Source: Syntrophaceae bacterium UBA6255
Lineage (GTDB): Bacteria > Desulfobacterota > Syntrophia > Syntrophales > Smithellaceae
Direction of reading: 5' to 3'
Assembly: GCA_002441205.1 (NCBI GenBank)
Contig: DJVN01000031.1
Coordinates: 1 to 27,802 of the forward strand
DNA length: 27,802 bases
The translations under genes and the position numbers were made by a program. How positions within the stretch are numbered: position 1 is the stretch's first letter; every line of letters begins with the position of its first letter. Below the pieces are notes generated by a model. It was not told the DNA's origin and did no database searches. It saw nothing but the letters and a program-made list of their open reading frames with translations. Positions 8,365 through 16,541 of the stretch are shown here, piece by piece.

Positions 8365-9480
8365 ATGATTATTTTTCTTCTAATTTTTTTAAGCCTTTAC
8401 GGTGGAATTAATTTCTACTTTTATTTCAAGGCAAAAAATATTTTTTATTTCTCCGGCAAAACAGAAATAATCGCAATCATTATCATTACCTTTCTGCTTT
8501 TTGCGCCAATCCTAATCCGGTTAGCGGAAAAATTTAATCTGGAAACGATGGCACGATCAATTGCCTATTGTGGTTATCTTTGGATGGCTTTTGTTTTTTT
8601 ATTTTTCTTTGTCAATGTTTCAATGGATCTAACCAGATATATCCTGCAATTTTTTTTCAAAAGTTTTGGAAACACTCAAATGAGAAGCATTTTTTTTGGT
8701 CTTTCCATTCTCCTCTCTCTTTCCTTTGTTTCCTATGGTTATTTTGATGCCCAAAGCATTCGAATCAATAAGCTGGAAATTTACTCCTCGAAATTATCGC
8801 CGGACTTTGAAAAAATCCGAATCGTCCAGTTATCCGATGTGCATATCGGTTTAATCATCAGAGACAAACGGTTGAAATCTATTTTAGAACACGTGAAAGA
8901 TTCAAAACCGGACATTTTAGTATCGACGGGAGATCTTCTGGACGGTGAATTGGATGATGTCAGTTTTGAGGCGGGGCAATTTGCTGAAATAAAACCGAAA
9001 TACGGCAAATATGCTGTAACAGGCAATCATGAATACTATGCGGGGATAGAAAAATCTTTGGAATTTACCCAAAAAGCCGGATTTGAAATTTTACGTAACG
9101 AAAGTAAAAAAGTGGCGGGAATAAATATCATCGGCATCGAAGATTTAACAGGCAGGAAACGTGGTCTTACAGAACAAAGCCCCGGTTCTTTTAAGCTCTT
9201 TCCAAAAGAGAAGATTAATGAGTTTATTTTATTATTAAAGCACCAGCCTATCGTACAAGAAGACGTAAATTTCGACTTGCAGCTTTCCGGTCATACCCAT
9301 AGAGGACAGATTTTCCCTTTTATACTCTTTGTGCAAATCTTTTTCCCCATGAATTCCGGATATCATGAATTAAGTAATAATAAATTTCTTTATATCAGCA
9401 ATGGTGCCGGGACATGGGGTCCGCCCGTTCGCTTTCTGGCTCCTCCCGAAATAACGGTGATTGATTTAATAAAAAAATAA
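8365..9480 (+). CDS. Membrane-anchored calcineurin-like metallophosphoesterase
   Basis: A 371-residue protein with about four N-terminal transmembrane segments (roughly residues 2-20, 35-52, 70-88 and 107-125) followed by a complete two-metal phosphoesterase domain. Visible metal and catalytic motifs are QLSDVHIG (D158, H160), STGDLLDG (D190), GNHEY (N221, H222), LLKHQP (H293) and SGHTHRGQ (H310, H312). This layout is shared by YkuE/YaeI-type enzymes, some of which cleave pyrophosphate bonds in lipid A precursors (LpxG); which substrate applies here cannot be told. An in-frame TTG at 8359 would add two residues; I prefer the ATG. The gene stands alone, opposite the tRNA. Confidence 0.9.
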   Translation: MIIFLLIFLSLYGGINFYFYFKAKNIFYFSGKTEIIAIIIITFLLFAPILIRLAEKFNLETMARSIAYCGYLWMAFVFLFFFVNVSMDLTRYILQFFFKSFGNTQMRSIFFGLSILLSLSFVSYGYFDAQSIRINKLEIYSSKLSPDFEKIRIVQLSDVHIGLIIRDKRLKSILEHVKDSKPDILVSTGDLLDGELDDVSFEAGQFAEIKPKYGKYAVTGNHEYYAGIEKSLEFTQKAGFEILRNESKKVAGINIIGIEDLTGRKRGLTEQSPGSFKLFPKEKINEFILLLKHQPIVQEDVNFDLQLSGHTHRGQIFPFILFVQIFFPMNSGYHELSNNKFLYISNGAGTWGPPVRFLAPPEITVIDLIKK

Positions 9481-9639
9481 CATTATAAATATTCATTACT
9501 TGCAATTAAGCAGAGTATCCTTAAGAAAAAATTTCAATTCTGTATTTACATAAAACATGCGCTATATGAAAGGAGTTGCCTGATATCGTTTAAGTACCTA
9601 AAAAATATTTATATTTTCATAAAAAAATGATGTTTCTCC

Positions 9640-9668
9640 TTGACAACAGGACTCTGCTTGTATATGAT
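9640..9668 (+). promoter_or_regulatory. Sigma70-type promoter with near-consensus boxes
   Basis: Consensus TTGACA (9640-9645), 17-base spacer, TATGAT (9663-9668). Transcription would start near 9676, about 275 bases before the barrel gene at 9950, an unusually long leader. Confidence 0.65.
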
Positions 9669-9724
9669 TTTTGCACTTTGCACAGAATGCTTATTGATCA
9701 TGCATAAAACGTTTTAATATTTAA

Positions 9725-9761
9725 GAGCGCTTGTGTTTTTGTGCTCATTGTTGTTTGTTTG
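9725..9761 (+). terminator. Possible weak terminator or attenuator hairpin
   Basis: GAGCGC (9725-9730) can pair with GTGCTC (9741-9746), including one G-U pair, across a ten-base loop, and is followed by a T-rich run to 9761. The stem is short and the run is interrupted by G, so this is a weak call. With the promoter at 9640 it would bound an RNA of roughly 85 bases. Confidence 0.25.
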
Positions 9762-9949
9762 ATCGGAAATTAGGTTGATGAGAGTTAATGAATTATCATT
9801 ACACGTGATTATGCAACACATTTCCGAAAAAATTTTTATATTAAATATATTTTAGCGTCTTTTAGCAAATTTAAACATACAATAATGTTTTGTCAGATTT
9901 AAGTTACGTTAGTTTTGAAAACAGAAATATATGAGCTCAAAGGACATTG

Positions 9950-11248
9950 ATGAAAAGAAAATTTATTAATGGTTTGCTGTTCGCAGTTGTTTTTACGTTT
10001 ACGCTAATCGCGACGTCTCCCCTTATGGCATATCAGGCCGTCAAAGGAAAACAACTTGCTTTGAAAGGAGTAAGCGCCGGTGACGCGGAATCGGTCATTG
10101 ATAATGAATCGTCCCAAAACCCTCAGCCGGAAGCAAAAGAAACAAAAGTCAATGAACAACCGCAAAATACTCAACCGGACGTAAATAACGCAAACGCCGC
10201 TGAGCCGCCGCAAAATATTCAGTCGGAAGTAAAAGAAACGAAAATCAATGAATCCTCCAAAAGTATTGAAGAGGAATTGAAAGAGCTCAAAGAGGAAATA
10301 AAAAAAATACGCGGAGAAAATGAGGCAAGAAAAAAGCTGGAGATTCCTGAAGAGGAAAAGAGTCAATCCGTGGAAGATATTCTTTCCGCTGCCGGTCGTC
10401 AGTATTCTCTTTTGAGAAAAGGAACCGTCGGGTTGTCATACTCTTTTGGTTACTCATATTATTCCGGAGATGTCATTGATGAGTCAACAGTAGTTTTACG
10501 CAGGGTTAATCATAACTTTACCAATACCATTTCAGCTGAATATGCGCTGTTCAATAATCTTACGCTGAGTTCCAATTTCCCTTTTGTCTACAAATACAAC
10601 AAGGTGGGAACGGATGAATCACTGGATGTAACGGATTTGGGAGACATAAGTCTGGGACTAGCCTGGCAGCCATTTAAGGCTGGAGGACGAATTCCTTCTA
10701 CCATCTTTTCTTTCGGTGTAAATTTCCCCACCGGCAGCAGCCCTTATGAAATAAATTATAATGACGAGCTTTCCACCGGAGCAGGTCATTATGCACTTCA
10801 GGCCGGAGTTTCTTTAAGCAAAGTCATAGATCCTCTGGTTGCCTTCGGTTCCTTGAGCTACACGTATGGCTTCCGTGAAAGCGGCCTATCTCAAATCATT
10901 TATGAGGATCCCAACGATTCCTCCAACAGAATATATCTGACGGAAGTCAAACCGGGCAGTTCCATTGGATTGGCTTTCGGATTCGGCTATGCCCTGTCCT
11001 ACCAGGCTTCTATGAATTTATCCGGTCAATTGGGTTATTCTTTAGGCAGTAAATACACCAATACCGGCAGTGGTGGTGCTTCAACCGAAAGTTCAACGGG
11101 AAGTTCCCTGAGTAGTTCCCTGAGCATAGGAACAGGATGGAGAATAACCGCGGCAAGATCCTTATATGCAAGTATGGGAATTGGATTGACCAATAATGAT
11201 CCTGATGTGTCGATATCTTTAAAATTCCCGTTTGAGTTTGAGCTTTAA
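9950..11248 (+). CDS. Exported outer-membrane beta-barrel protein with coiled-coil N-region
   Basis: The 432-residue product starts with a signal peptide (MKRK, hydrophobic core, cleavage probably after SPLMA, residue 27). Residues 40-95 are low complexity, with three imperfect repeats of a QNPQPEAKETKVNE-type unit. Residues 95-125 are a charged coiled coil (EEELKELKEEIKKIR). From about 150 the chain alternates in beta-barrel style (VGLSYSFGYSYYSG, FNNLTLSSNFPFVYKY, FSFGVNFPTGSSPYE) and ends in KFPFEFEL, a barrel-like C-terminus. It resembles the phenol-degradation MetA/transporter barrel family, but the transported substrate is unknown. AAAGGA ends six bases before the ATG at 9950, so the preceding in-frame TTG is unlikely to be the start. 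The leader is long and structured. Confidence 0.82.
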   Translation: MKRKFINGLLFAVVFTFTLIATSPLMAYQAVKGKQLALKGVSAGDAESVIDNESSQNPQPEAKETKVNEQPQNTQPDVNNANAAEPPQNIQSEVKETKINESSKSIEEELKELKEEIKKIRGENEARKKLEIPEEEKSQSVEDILSAAGRQYSLLRKGTVGLSYSFGYSYYSGDVIDESTVVLRRVNHNFTNTISAEYALFNNLTLSSNFPFVYKYNKVGTDESLDVTDLGDISLGLAWQPFKAGGRIPSTIFSFGVNFPTGSSPYEINYNDELSTGAGHYALQAGVSLSKVIDPLVAFGSLSYTYGFRESGLSQIIYEDPNDSSNRIYLTEVKPGSSIGLAFGFGYALSYQASMNLSGQLGYSLGSKYTNTGSGGASTESSTGSSLSSSLSIGTGWRITAARSLYASMGIGLTNNDPDVSISLKFPFEFEL

Positions 11249-11429
11249 AAGAAATTTTATACACATAGATAAAACAATTATGCCTAAAAATGCATATTAA
11301 ATGTGAAGGTTATACATTGATTTTATGAAAGAATTAAATGTTTCATGTTTATAAAAAAGCGGGGTCAAACATATCCGTGTAATTTTTCTTTCTCATGCGT
11401 TGTGAACTAAAATAGTTTTTTAACAGATT

Positions 11430-11435
11430 TATAAT
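11430..11435 (+). promoter_or_regulatory. Possible -10 box before the FadL-like gene
   Basis: A perfect TATAAT sits 24 bases before the ATG at 11459. No good -35 is present at 16-18 bases, so this is a bare -10 match in AT-rich DNA. Confidence 0.3.
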
Positions 11436-11458
11436 ACAAGAATGGGAGAGCAGTAATA

Positions 11459-13324
11459 ATGACAATATTTTTTAAAAGCATGATGTTTATTGCACAGCTA
11501 CCATTATCAGTATTTATCTTTTTTCAGAAAAAGAATTTAAGTTTCAACAAGATAATGCGTTTACAGGCGCCTTTCTATGCAATAGGCGTAATATTTGCTG
11601 CCACCTTGGTTTTTTATATCCCCCACGCAAAAGCCGCTTTCAATGAATCAATGGCTATTGATACCAAAGCCATTTCTTTAGCCAATAATGTGACAGCCGA
11701 TCCGCCAGGCACCGGATCAATTCATTACAATCCCGCGGGACTCTCTTTGATGGGGGATGGAGCTTATATCAGCTTCGGGCTGATCCCTGTTCTGATGGAT
11801 AAAAAAGGGAGATTTGAAAAAGATAACTCTCGTATCGGTTTCCACGATTTCCGGGGAGACGTTGAGGAAGATCCGCTTGCCGGCAAGGAAACAAAAACCA
11901 GAACCGGTAACATGTTTATTCCTGTTCTCAACGACACCGCAGAAGCTTTGGCGGGTCCGATACTCGGCCTCTCCTATAGAAAACCCGGTTCAAAGTGGAC
12001 ATTTGGCTATGCCACTTACGCCCAATATGCGGGTGGTTGGAAATTCGAGCCAGACGACCCGTCCATTTATGGCGGAAAATCCGTTTATATACAACACCTG
12101 AATTACGCCGTTCCGGCGGTAAGCTACAGAATCAATAATAATCTGTCTATCGGCGCCTCTTTCTCTCTGGGGCAGACGGTTATGGGCATTAGTACGGATG
12201 TCAGAGCACCCAACGAAATAGTCAATATAACCAAAGTACTGGGTGATGCGACTCAAAATATGTCCAATCCCATCTTCGATTTAACAGTTCCATTTCCTTT
12301 GTTTGGCGGAGGAATCGGGCCGTACGATTATGTAGGAAATCTTACATTTGATATTCGGGATGATTTTTCCCCTGGTTATAACCTGGGCGTGTTGTGGGAA
12401 CCTTTTGACTGGGTGTCATTCGGGCTCTGTTACCAGAGCGCTATTAAATCAAATATGTCCGGAAGATTTGCCTGGGAGTATAGTGAGGATTGGCAAAGAA
12501 TGGTGTCTTGGAGCGGTAGCACCGCCATCATGCAGATCGCCTCGATCATTTTCGACCTGCCTTATAATGTGGAGGCGAAACAAACCGGAGCGGTGAATGC
12601 GACGGTGGAATTTCCGCAAATCGTTAATTTTGGCATTAAACTCACCCCGATAAAAAGACTGTCTCTTTTAGGAGAATTGCACTGGGCGGAATGGTCTTCC
12701 ATCCAGGAAGATAACATTAGATTTGATCAGAAAATTCAACTTCTTCAACTGGCCAAGTTTATGGGCTACACCGATGGACCCTACAATATGGTCTTGACAA
12801 GGAAATTCAAAGATACGCTTAACTGGGGAGTTGGCGTGGAATACCAATTGCTGGATTGGCTGCAACTGCGTGCCGGTTATGAAAACAGAAAATCATCCAC
12901 CGTGGACCGATATTACGACCTATTGTACGCTCTGCCCACAATGCATTACTATGGCGCTGGAATGGGAATTAAATGGTCGGATATTGATATTGATCTGGCA
13001 CTCGGTTATATGAATAGCAAGAAGAACCGGGTTGAGGCCGGATCCAGTTCAAACTTCAGTTCGTATGTTCTGGGAGCGGGTGTTCAAAACCCCTACAGAG
13101 GGTTGAATTATGAAGAGGAAGTATCCGTTTATATGGCATCTCTTAAGGCCACGATGCCTCTTCATCTGATCACCGATCTGGTTTTTGATTTACTGCCAAT
13201 CAAGTTCGGCAGCGCCAAGGTGAAAAAAGTTTCGGATCTGAATACGCCGGTGGATTTATCCATGAATTTTATCGACAATATGCGCTTTGAAAATAAGTAT
13301 TATTTCATAGAAAATAGTGATTAA
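11459..13324 (+). CDS. FadL/OmpP1/TodX-family outer-membrane transporter
   Basis: A 621-residue barrel protein of the long-chain fatty acid/hydrocarbon porin family. The mature N-terminus and hatch region carry the family signature: FNESMAIDTKAISLANN, then the motif IHYNPAGLSLM. Later FSPGYNLGVLWEP and FGLCYQSAIKSNMSG match the conserved barrel strands. The export signal is clear at residues 34-59, ending in HAKA before AFNE. It is preceded by an odd 32-residue stretch that is itself hydrophobic (FIAQLPLSVFIFF). GGGAGAG eight bases before the ATG at 11459 supports that start; an internal ATG at 11555 would give a normal signal peptide but lacks a ribosome site. The chain ends with a long C-terminal extension (LDLSMNF-type, about 50 residues) beyond the usual barrel end. 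It probably imports hydrophobic molecules. It ends 15 bases from the convergent gene at 13340. Confidence 0.88.
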   Translation: MTIFFKSMMFIAQLPLSVFIFFQKKNLSFNKIMRLQAPFYAIGVIFAATLVFYIPHAKAAFNESMAIDTKAISLANNVTADPPGTGSIHYNPAGLSLMGDGAYISFGLIPVLMDKKGRFEKDNSRIGFHDFRGDVEEDPLAGKETKTRTGNMFIPVLNDTAEALAGPILGLSYRKPGSKWTFGYATYAQYAGGWKFEPDDPSIYGGKSVYIQHLNYAVPAVSYRINNNLSIGASFSLGQTVMGISTDVRAPNEIVNITKVLGDATQNMSNPIFDLTVPFPLFGGGIGPYDYVGNLTFDIRDDFSPGYNLGVLWEPFDWVSFGLCYQSAIKSNMSGRFAWEYSEDWQRMVSWSGSTAIMQIASIIFDLPYNVEAKQTGAVNATVEFPQIVNFGIKLTPIKRLSLLGELHWAEWSSIQEDNIRFDQKIQLLQLAKFMGYTDGPYNMVLTRKFKDTLNWGVGVEYQLLDWLQLRAGYENRKSSTVDRYYDLLYALPTMHYYGAGMGIKWSDIDIDLALGYMNSKKNRVEAGSSSNFSSYVLGAGVQNPYRGLNYEEEVSVYMASLKATMPLHLITDLVFDLLPIKFGSAKVKKVSDLNTPVDLSMNFIDNMRFENKYYFIENSD

Positions 13325-13339
13325 TATTTAAATACACGT

Positions 13340-15352
13340 TCAATAATTTGTTCCTGCCTTGAGTTGAAGAAGCCGTTTTTGTCTCATGTCATCTTCCATC
13401 ACTCTCAGGTGTTCGTTCTTGCGTTTATAGAAATCACTGACATTTTTTCTATAAAAGTCATAAATAATCTGGCTCGCCGGTGGATTTAAATTAACATATA
13501 AACTGAAGAGGCTAAGGAGAACTTCGGGATTCTTAATATCTTTGAAGCGCATCGGGCCAAGATCAACCAGCTGAGTTTCCGGCGGAATCTTAGAAAGAAC
13601 CGATTGATGGACCAATACCGCTGCGTTTTTTTCAAAATACACAAGATGCCATCCGGCGTTTAAAAAATCAAAGATCAGAGGAAGTTCCTTATAATGAATG
13701 ATAGCTGTTTTAAAAGGATATTTTTTGTTAAATTGAATGATATCTTCAGCCGTTGCGGGTTTACTGATGAATTCCCAATAATCAGGGGCAACCTGCCCGG
13801 CAAATGGTACATGACGCGGATCAATGAAAACTTTGTAATCCGGGTAAAGGTCCCATAACAGATAGCCGCCTATGAGATAATCATTAAAAATAGGACCTTC
13901 CAAATGATATTTCTTCAGAAAGGCCACTTCCTTTACGGGCGCAAAGCTGTCTAATCCCGATCCGAGCCACTTATTATCAGCGCTATACCGTAACGTAACA
14001 TAGGCAATGTTAAAAAAGAATAACATAAAAATAAGCAAAGCAAAAACCGTTGTTTTCCTGGTGATGCTTTTCAGATTTAAATGGTAGAGTTGGTAAAAAA
14101 ATGTGAAAAAAAACATGAGAGGAAACATAAAATTTGCACGGGTTGCTCTCATGCTACCCCAAAACGTTGCAATATTGACGATTAATCCTGTAAAATCCAG
14201 CGTTCGATTTTTGATTAATTCGTAGAAAACAAGACAACACTGAAACAACATCATCACAACCATAATCCAAAATATTATTCCCATCCGGGAAAAGGAGGTG
14301 TCGATATTACCGACATCTTTGAAGTATGAAAGAAAATATGTCCAGAGAGGAATATAGGCTTGAATATATTTGCTGTTTAAATCGAATGATTCAGAAATAA
14401 CGCTATGATAAATGCTCATCACGTAATCCATGCCATAAGGGTTGAACCATGTCGCTGTCAAGGCAAGCAGGCATGCTATTCCCAGATGAATAAATTCCTT
14501 CCTTGTAAAGGTAAATGATTCTTGAGGGAAAATAATGATATTTAAAAGTTCGCCAAAGAAGAAACAAGCAAGAAAACAAAAGCCCAGGATAAAACCCCCG
14601 TGCAGATTAACCCATACCGCAAAAATGAACGGATAAAGATAAAAAAGATATTTCCTGCGGGTTATCTTAACGTATAAAGAAATAACCCCCAGTAAGCAAC
14701 CGAGCAAAATGGAAAACAACTCAGGCTTGTAATAACTGATAGAGTACGAGCAAGCAATGCCGAGTGCGGCAATAAGTATAATGCTGGTAATATCTACTTT
14801 TTGATGGATAACGCGAAAGAAAAAATAAATTAAAAGAAAAATTCCTGAAAATATGAGCCATTGAAATATCCACAGACCGAATCCACCGGCCAACTCATAG
14901 AATAAATATACGATAATACTTCCAAGACACGTATTGTAAATCCAGTTTGAGTCCGCCGGTGTCCATGAAAATATTGAATGATCAATCATTAAAGTATGAT
15001 GCGTTAAATAATATTTGCCCAGTGCCATCTGCCACCATACGTCATAATCATAACGTTCCACGGGAAATTTTAACAAGATCATGACAGGCAGAAGCGCTAT
15101 CACAATCCACTTTAGCCATCGAGAAGAAGCTAGTCTTTCCGAACAGGAGACCAACGACGATATGAATGGGCTGGATACTATTTTTTTCAAGAATGAAAGA
15201 AAAGAAGACATCTGTGCGGAAGAAATAAGTTTGTCTAAGATGAAAAACAAATCAGCGCGGATGCGAGGTCGCTTGCTGTGCACGTCAAGCATCGGACCAT
15301 TAACCGGCCACCTGTTTTTCGTTCTTTTTGTTTTTTCTTTGTTAATAATCAT
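13340..15352 (-). CDS. GT-C-like polytopic membrane protein, copy 1
   Basis: A 670-residue membrane protein with a basic cytoplasmic N-terminus, about ten to twelve transmembrane segments, and a soluble C-terminal region of about 200 residues. The first external loop carries ERYDYDVWWQMALGKYY (D102, D104) and IFSWTPADSNWIYNTCLG, typical of membrane proteins of GT-C fold that use polyprenyl-phosphate sugars; the C-terminal motif IFNDYLIGGYLLWDLYP followed by VFIDPRHVPF is typical too. A sugar-transferring role is inferred. It is a paralog of the protein at 16542. A promoter-like sequence lies 55 bases upstream, so it may be transcribed apart from the rest. Shine-Dalgarno is weak (AAAGAC); starts at residues 21 or 48 remain possible. 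Confidence 0.8.
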   Translation of the reverse strand: MIINKEKTKRTKNRWPVNGPMLDVHSKRPRIRADLFFILDKLISSAQMSSFLSFLKKIVSSPFISSLVSCSERLASSRWLKWIVIALLPVMILLKFPVERYDYDVWWQMALGKYYLTHHTLMIDHSIFSWTPADSNWIYNTCLGSIIVYLFYELAGGFGLWIFQWLIFSGIFLLIYFFFRVIHQKVDITSIILIAALGIACSYSISYYKPELFSILLGCLLGVISLYVKITRRKYLFYLYPFIFAVWVNLHGGFILGFCFLACFFFGELLNIIIFPQESFTFTRKEFIHLGIACLLALTATWFNPYGMDYVMSIYHSVISESFDLNSKYIQAYIPLWTYFLSYFKDVGNIDTSFSRMGIIFWIMVVMMLFQCCLVFYELIKNRTLDFTGLIVNIATFWGSMRATRANFMFPLMFFFTFFYQLYHLNLKSITRKTTVFALLIFMLFFFNIAYVTLRYSADNKWLGSGLDSFAPVKEVAFLKKYHLEGPIFNDYLIGGYLLWDLYPDYKVFIDPRHVPFAGQVAPDYWEFISKPATAEDIIQFNKKYPFKTAIIHYKELPLIFDFLNAGWHLVYFEKNAAVLVHQSVLSKIPPETQLVDLGPMRFKDIKNPEVLLSLFSLYVNLNPPASQIIYDFYRKNVSDFYKRKNEHLRVMEDDMRQKRLLQLKAGTNY

Positions 15353-15675
15353 CGTTGTCTTTATGAAATTGCCAATGAGTGATCGCTATGTCCTGACTTC
15401 AAAAATATAGTATTTTATTCCGGAGACATTTGCAAAGGAAAGGATTGTGCCATCTTCTGGACTCAAATCTACAGCCAACTGGTGACCATGGCTTTCAGGA
15501 TTCCATGAGCGTAACATATCAAAAACAAATGGAGAAGCAATCATAAGAAACAATTATCCATGAGTTTGGATATCGACAGTTATGCAATTTTCCGGATGTT
15601 TAATCCATCATATTCATTTTATCGTGATACCGTATTACAAATAACGGCCTGAAATTTATATATCCTTATGGCTGT
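15353..15675. other. Intergenic gap inside the glycan cluster
   Basis: 323 bases separate the GNAT gene from the downstream GT-C-like gene, far more than between other genes of the cluster. Apart from the - strand promoter at 15407-15435 I see no gene, RNA or clear hairpin; a decayed gene cannot be excluded. Confidence 0.5.
15407..15435 (-). promoter_or_regulatory. Sigma70-type promoter for the distal GT-C-like gene
   Basis: On the - strand TTGCAA (15435-15430) and TACTAT (15412-15407) are 17 bases apart. The expected start near 15400 gives a leader of about 48 bases before the ATG at 15352. Confidence 0.5.
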
Positions 15676-16413
15676 TCAATCAAACCATCTATGATAGGTA
15701 TAATAGCCTCTGGAAATTTCGAAACCAAATTTGATCAGAACCTTTTGTACGGAAATATTCTTGAGCTGGGTTGAGATAATCATTTTTTTTACTTTTTTTG
15801 AAAGACACCAATTCACCGCTTTGCATAAAAAAGAATGATAGATTCCCTGGCCTTGAAAATCTGGATGAATGCCGCCAAGAAACATTTCACCTTCATCCGG
15901 ACTATTAATTCTCAAAACACCAAAGCCTACTATCTGTTGATTAATTTCACCCACCAGAAAATTATCAGAATCCCTTGAAGCGAATGTTTTTCTGGCCCAG
16001 TCCGCATATGCCTCATCGCATTTATTTTTATCCAATCTGGAATCGGCATGGTAATGTCCGACATAACCATGGAACGATTCCCTCGCAACCGATATCATTT
16101 CTTTTCCTTCTTCCCCACGAATTGGCCTTACATGAACCACACCCTTTTCGGCAGGGATATCTTGCCTGGCCAAATCCAGACTATAATAAACAAGAGTATC
16201 CATTAATAGAAAACCCTTTTTTTCCATGGATTGAGCCGCATCAAGGTCCGACATATTACAACGAGCGATGAGCAATTTCACTTTTCTTGCAAAGCAAAAA
16301 TCTAAAATAGCAGATAAACTTTCAGCGGTTATTCCTATCACTCTTGCTGTTACCACGCCAAATCTTTCTGTATCAATGTCTGAAATAAATATGTCCGGGA
16401 AACTGGAACTCAT
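15676..16413 (-). CDS. WecD/RffC-like GNAT acyltransferase
   Basis: A 245-residue protein with the two-part layout of the dTDP-fucosamine acetyltransferase WecD. An N-terminal part (FISDIDTERFGVVTARV, then IARCNMSDLDAAQSMEKKGF) is followed by a GNAT domain. The marker HYHADSRLDKNKCDEAYADW matches the WecD segment between the domains, GIHPDFQGQGIYHSFL is the acetyl-CoA pyrophosphate loop (Q/R-x-x-G-x-G/A type), and STQLKNISVQKVLIKFGF closes the fold. In enterobacteria WecD acetylates the 4-amino group made by WecE; wecE is in this cluster, so the same step is likely, although another acyl donor is possible. GGAGG lies four bases before the ATG. It sits between the two GT-C paralogs. Confidence 0.83.
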   Translation of the reverse strand: MSSSFPDIFISDIDTERFGVVTARVIGITAESLSAILDFCFARKVKLLIARCNMSDLDAAQSMEKKGFLLMDTLVYYSLDLARQDIPAEKGVVHVRPIRGEEGKEMISVARESFHGYVGHYHADSRLDKNKCDEAYADWARKTFASRDSDNFLVGEINQQIVGFGVLRINSPDEGEMFLGGIHPDFQGQGIYHSFLCKAVNWCLSKKVKKMIISTQLKNISVQKVLIKFGFEISRGYYTYHRWFD

Positions 16414-16541
16414 TAATCCTCCAAACCTGATAATATGTGTACTCGATTTCTGGAATTGAAATCTTATATAAAATTATGCGATCCTCGACTTCCATATTTA
16501 AATATTTACCAAAATCATCATTTAAAGTTTTCTATAAAATA

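Larger units (their letters stand above)
9481..9949. other. Long AT-rich intergenic region with a structured leader
   Basis: There is no credible gene. The region holds a strong promoter (9640-9668), a hairpin GAGCGC/GTGCTC (9725-9746) followed by a U-rich run, a perfect six-base-pair hairpin TAATGA-ATTA-TCATTA (9786-9801), and an eight-base inverted repeat TCGGAAAT/ATTTCCGA (9763-9770 and 9820-9827). These fall in the 5' leader of the gene at 9950 or define a separate small RNA. Confidence 0.5.

Noticed and set aside
10040..10300. Imperfect repeats in the exported barrel gene as a CRISPR or tandem DNA array
   Set aside because: The repeats are protein-level and degenerate (QNPQPEAKETKVNE-like), lie inside a reading frame, and have no uniform spacers.
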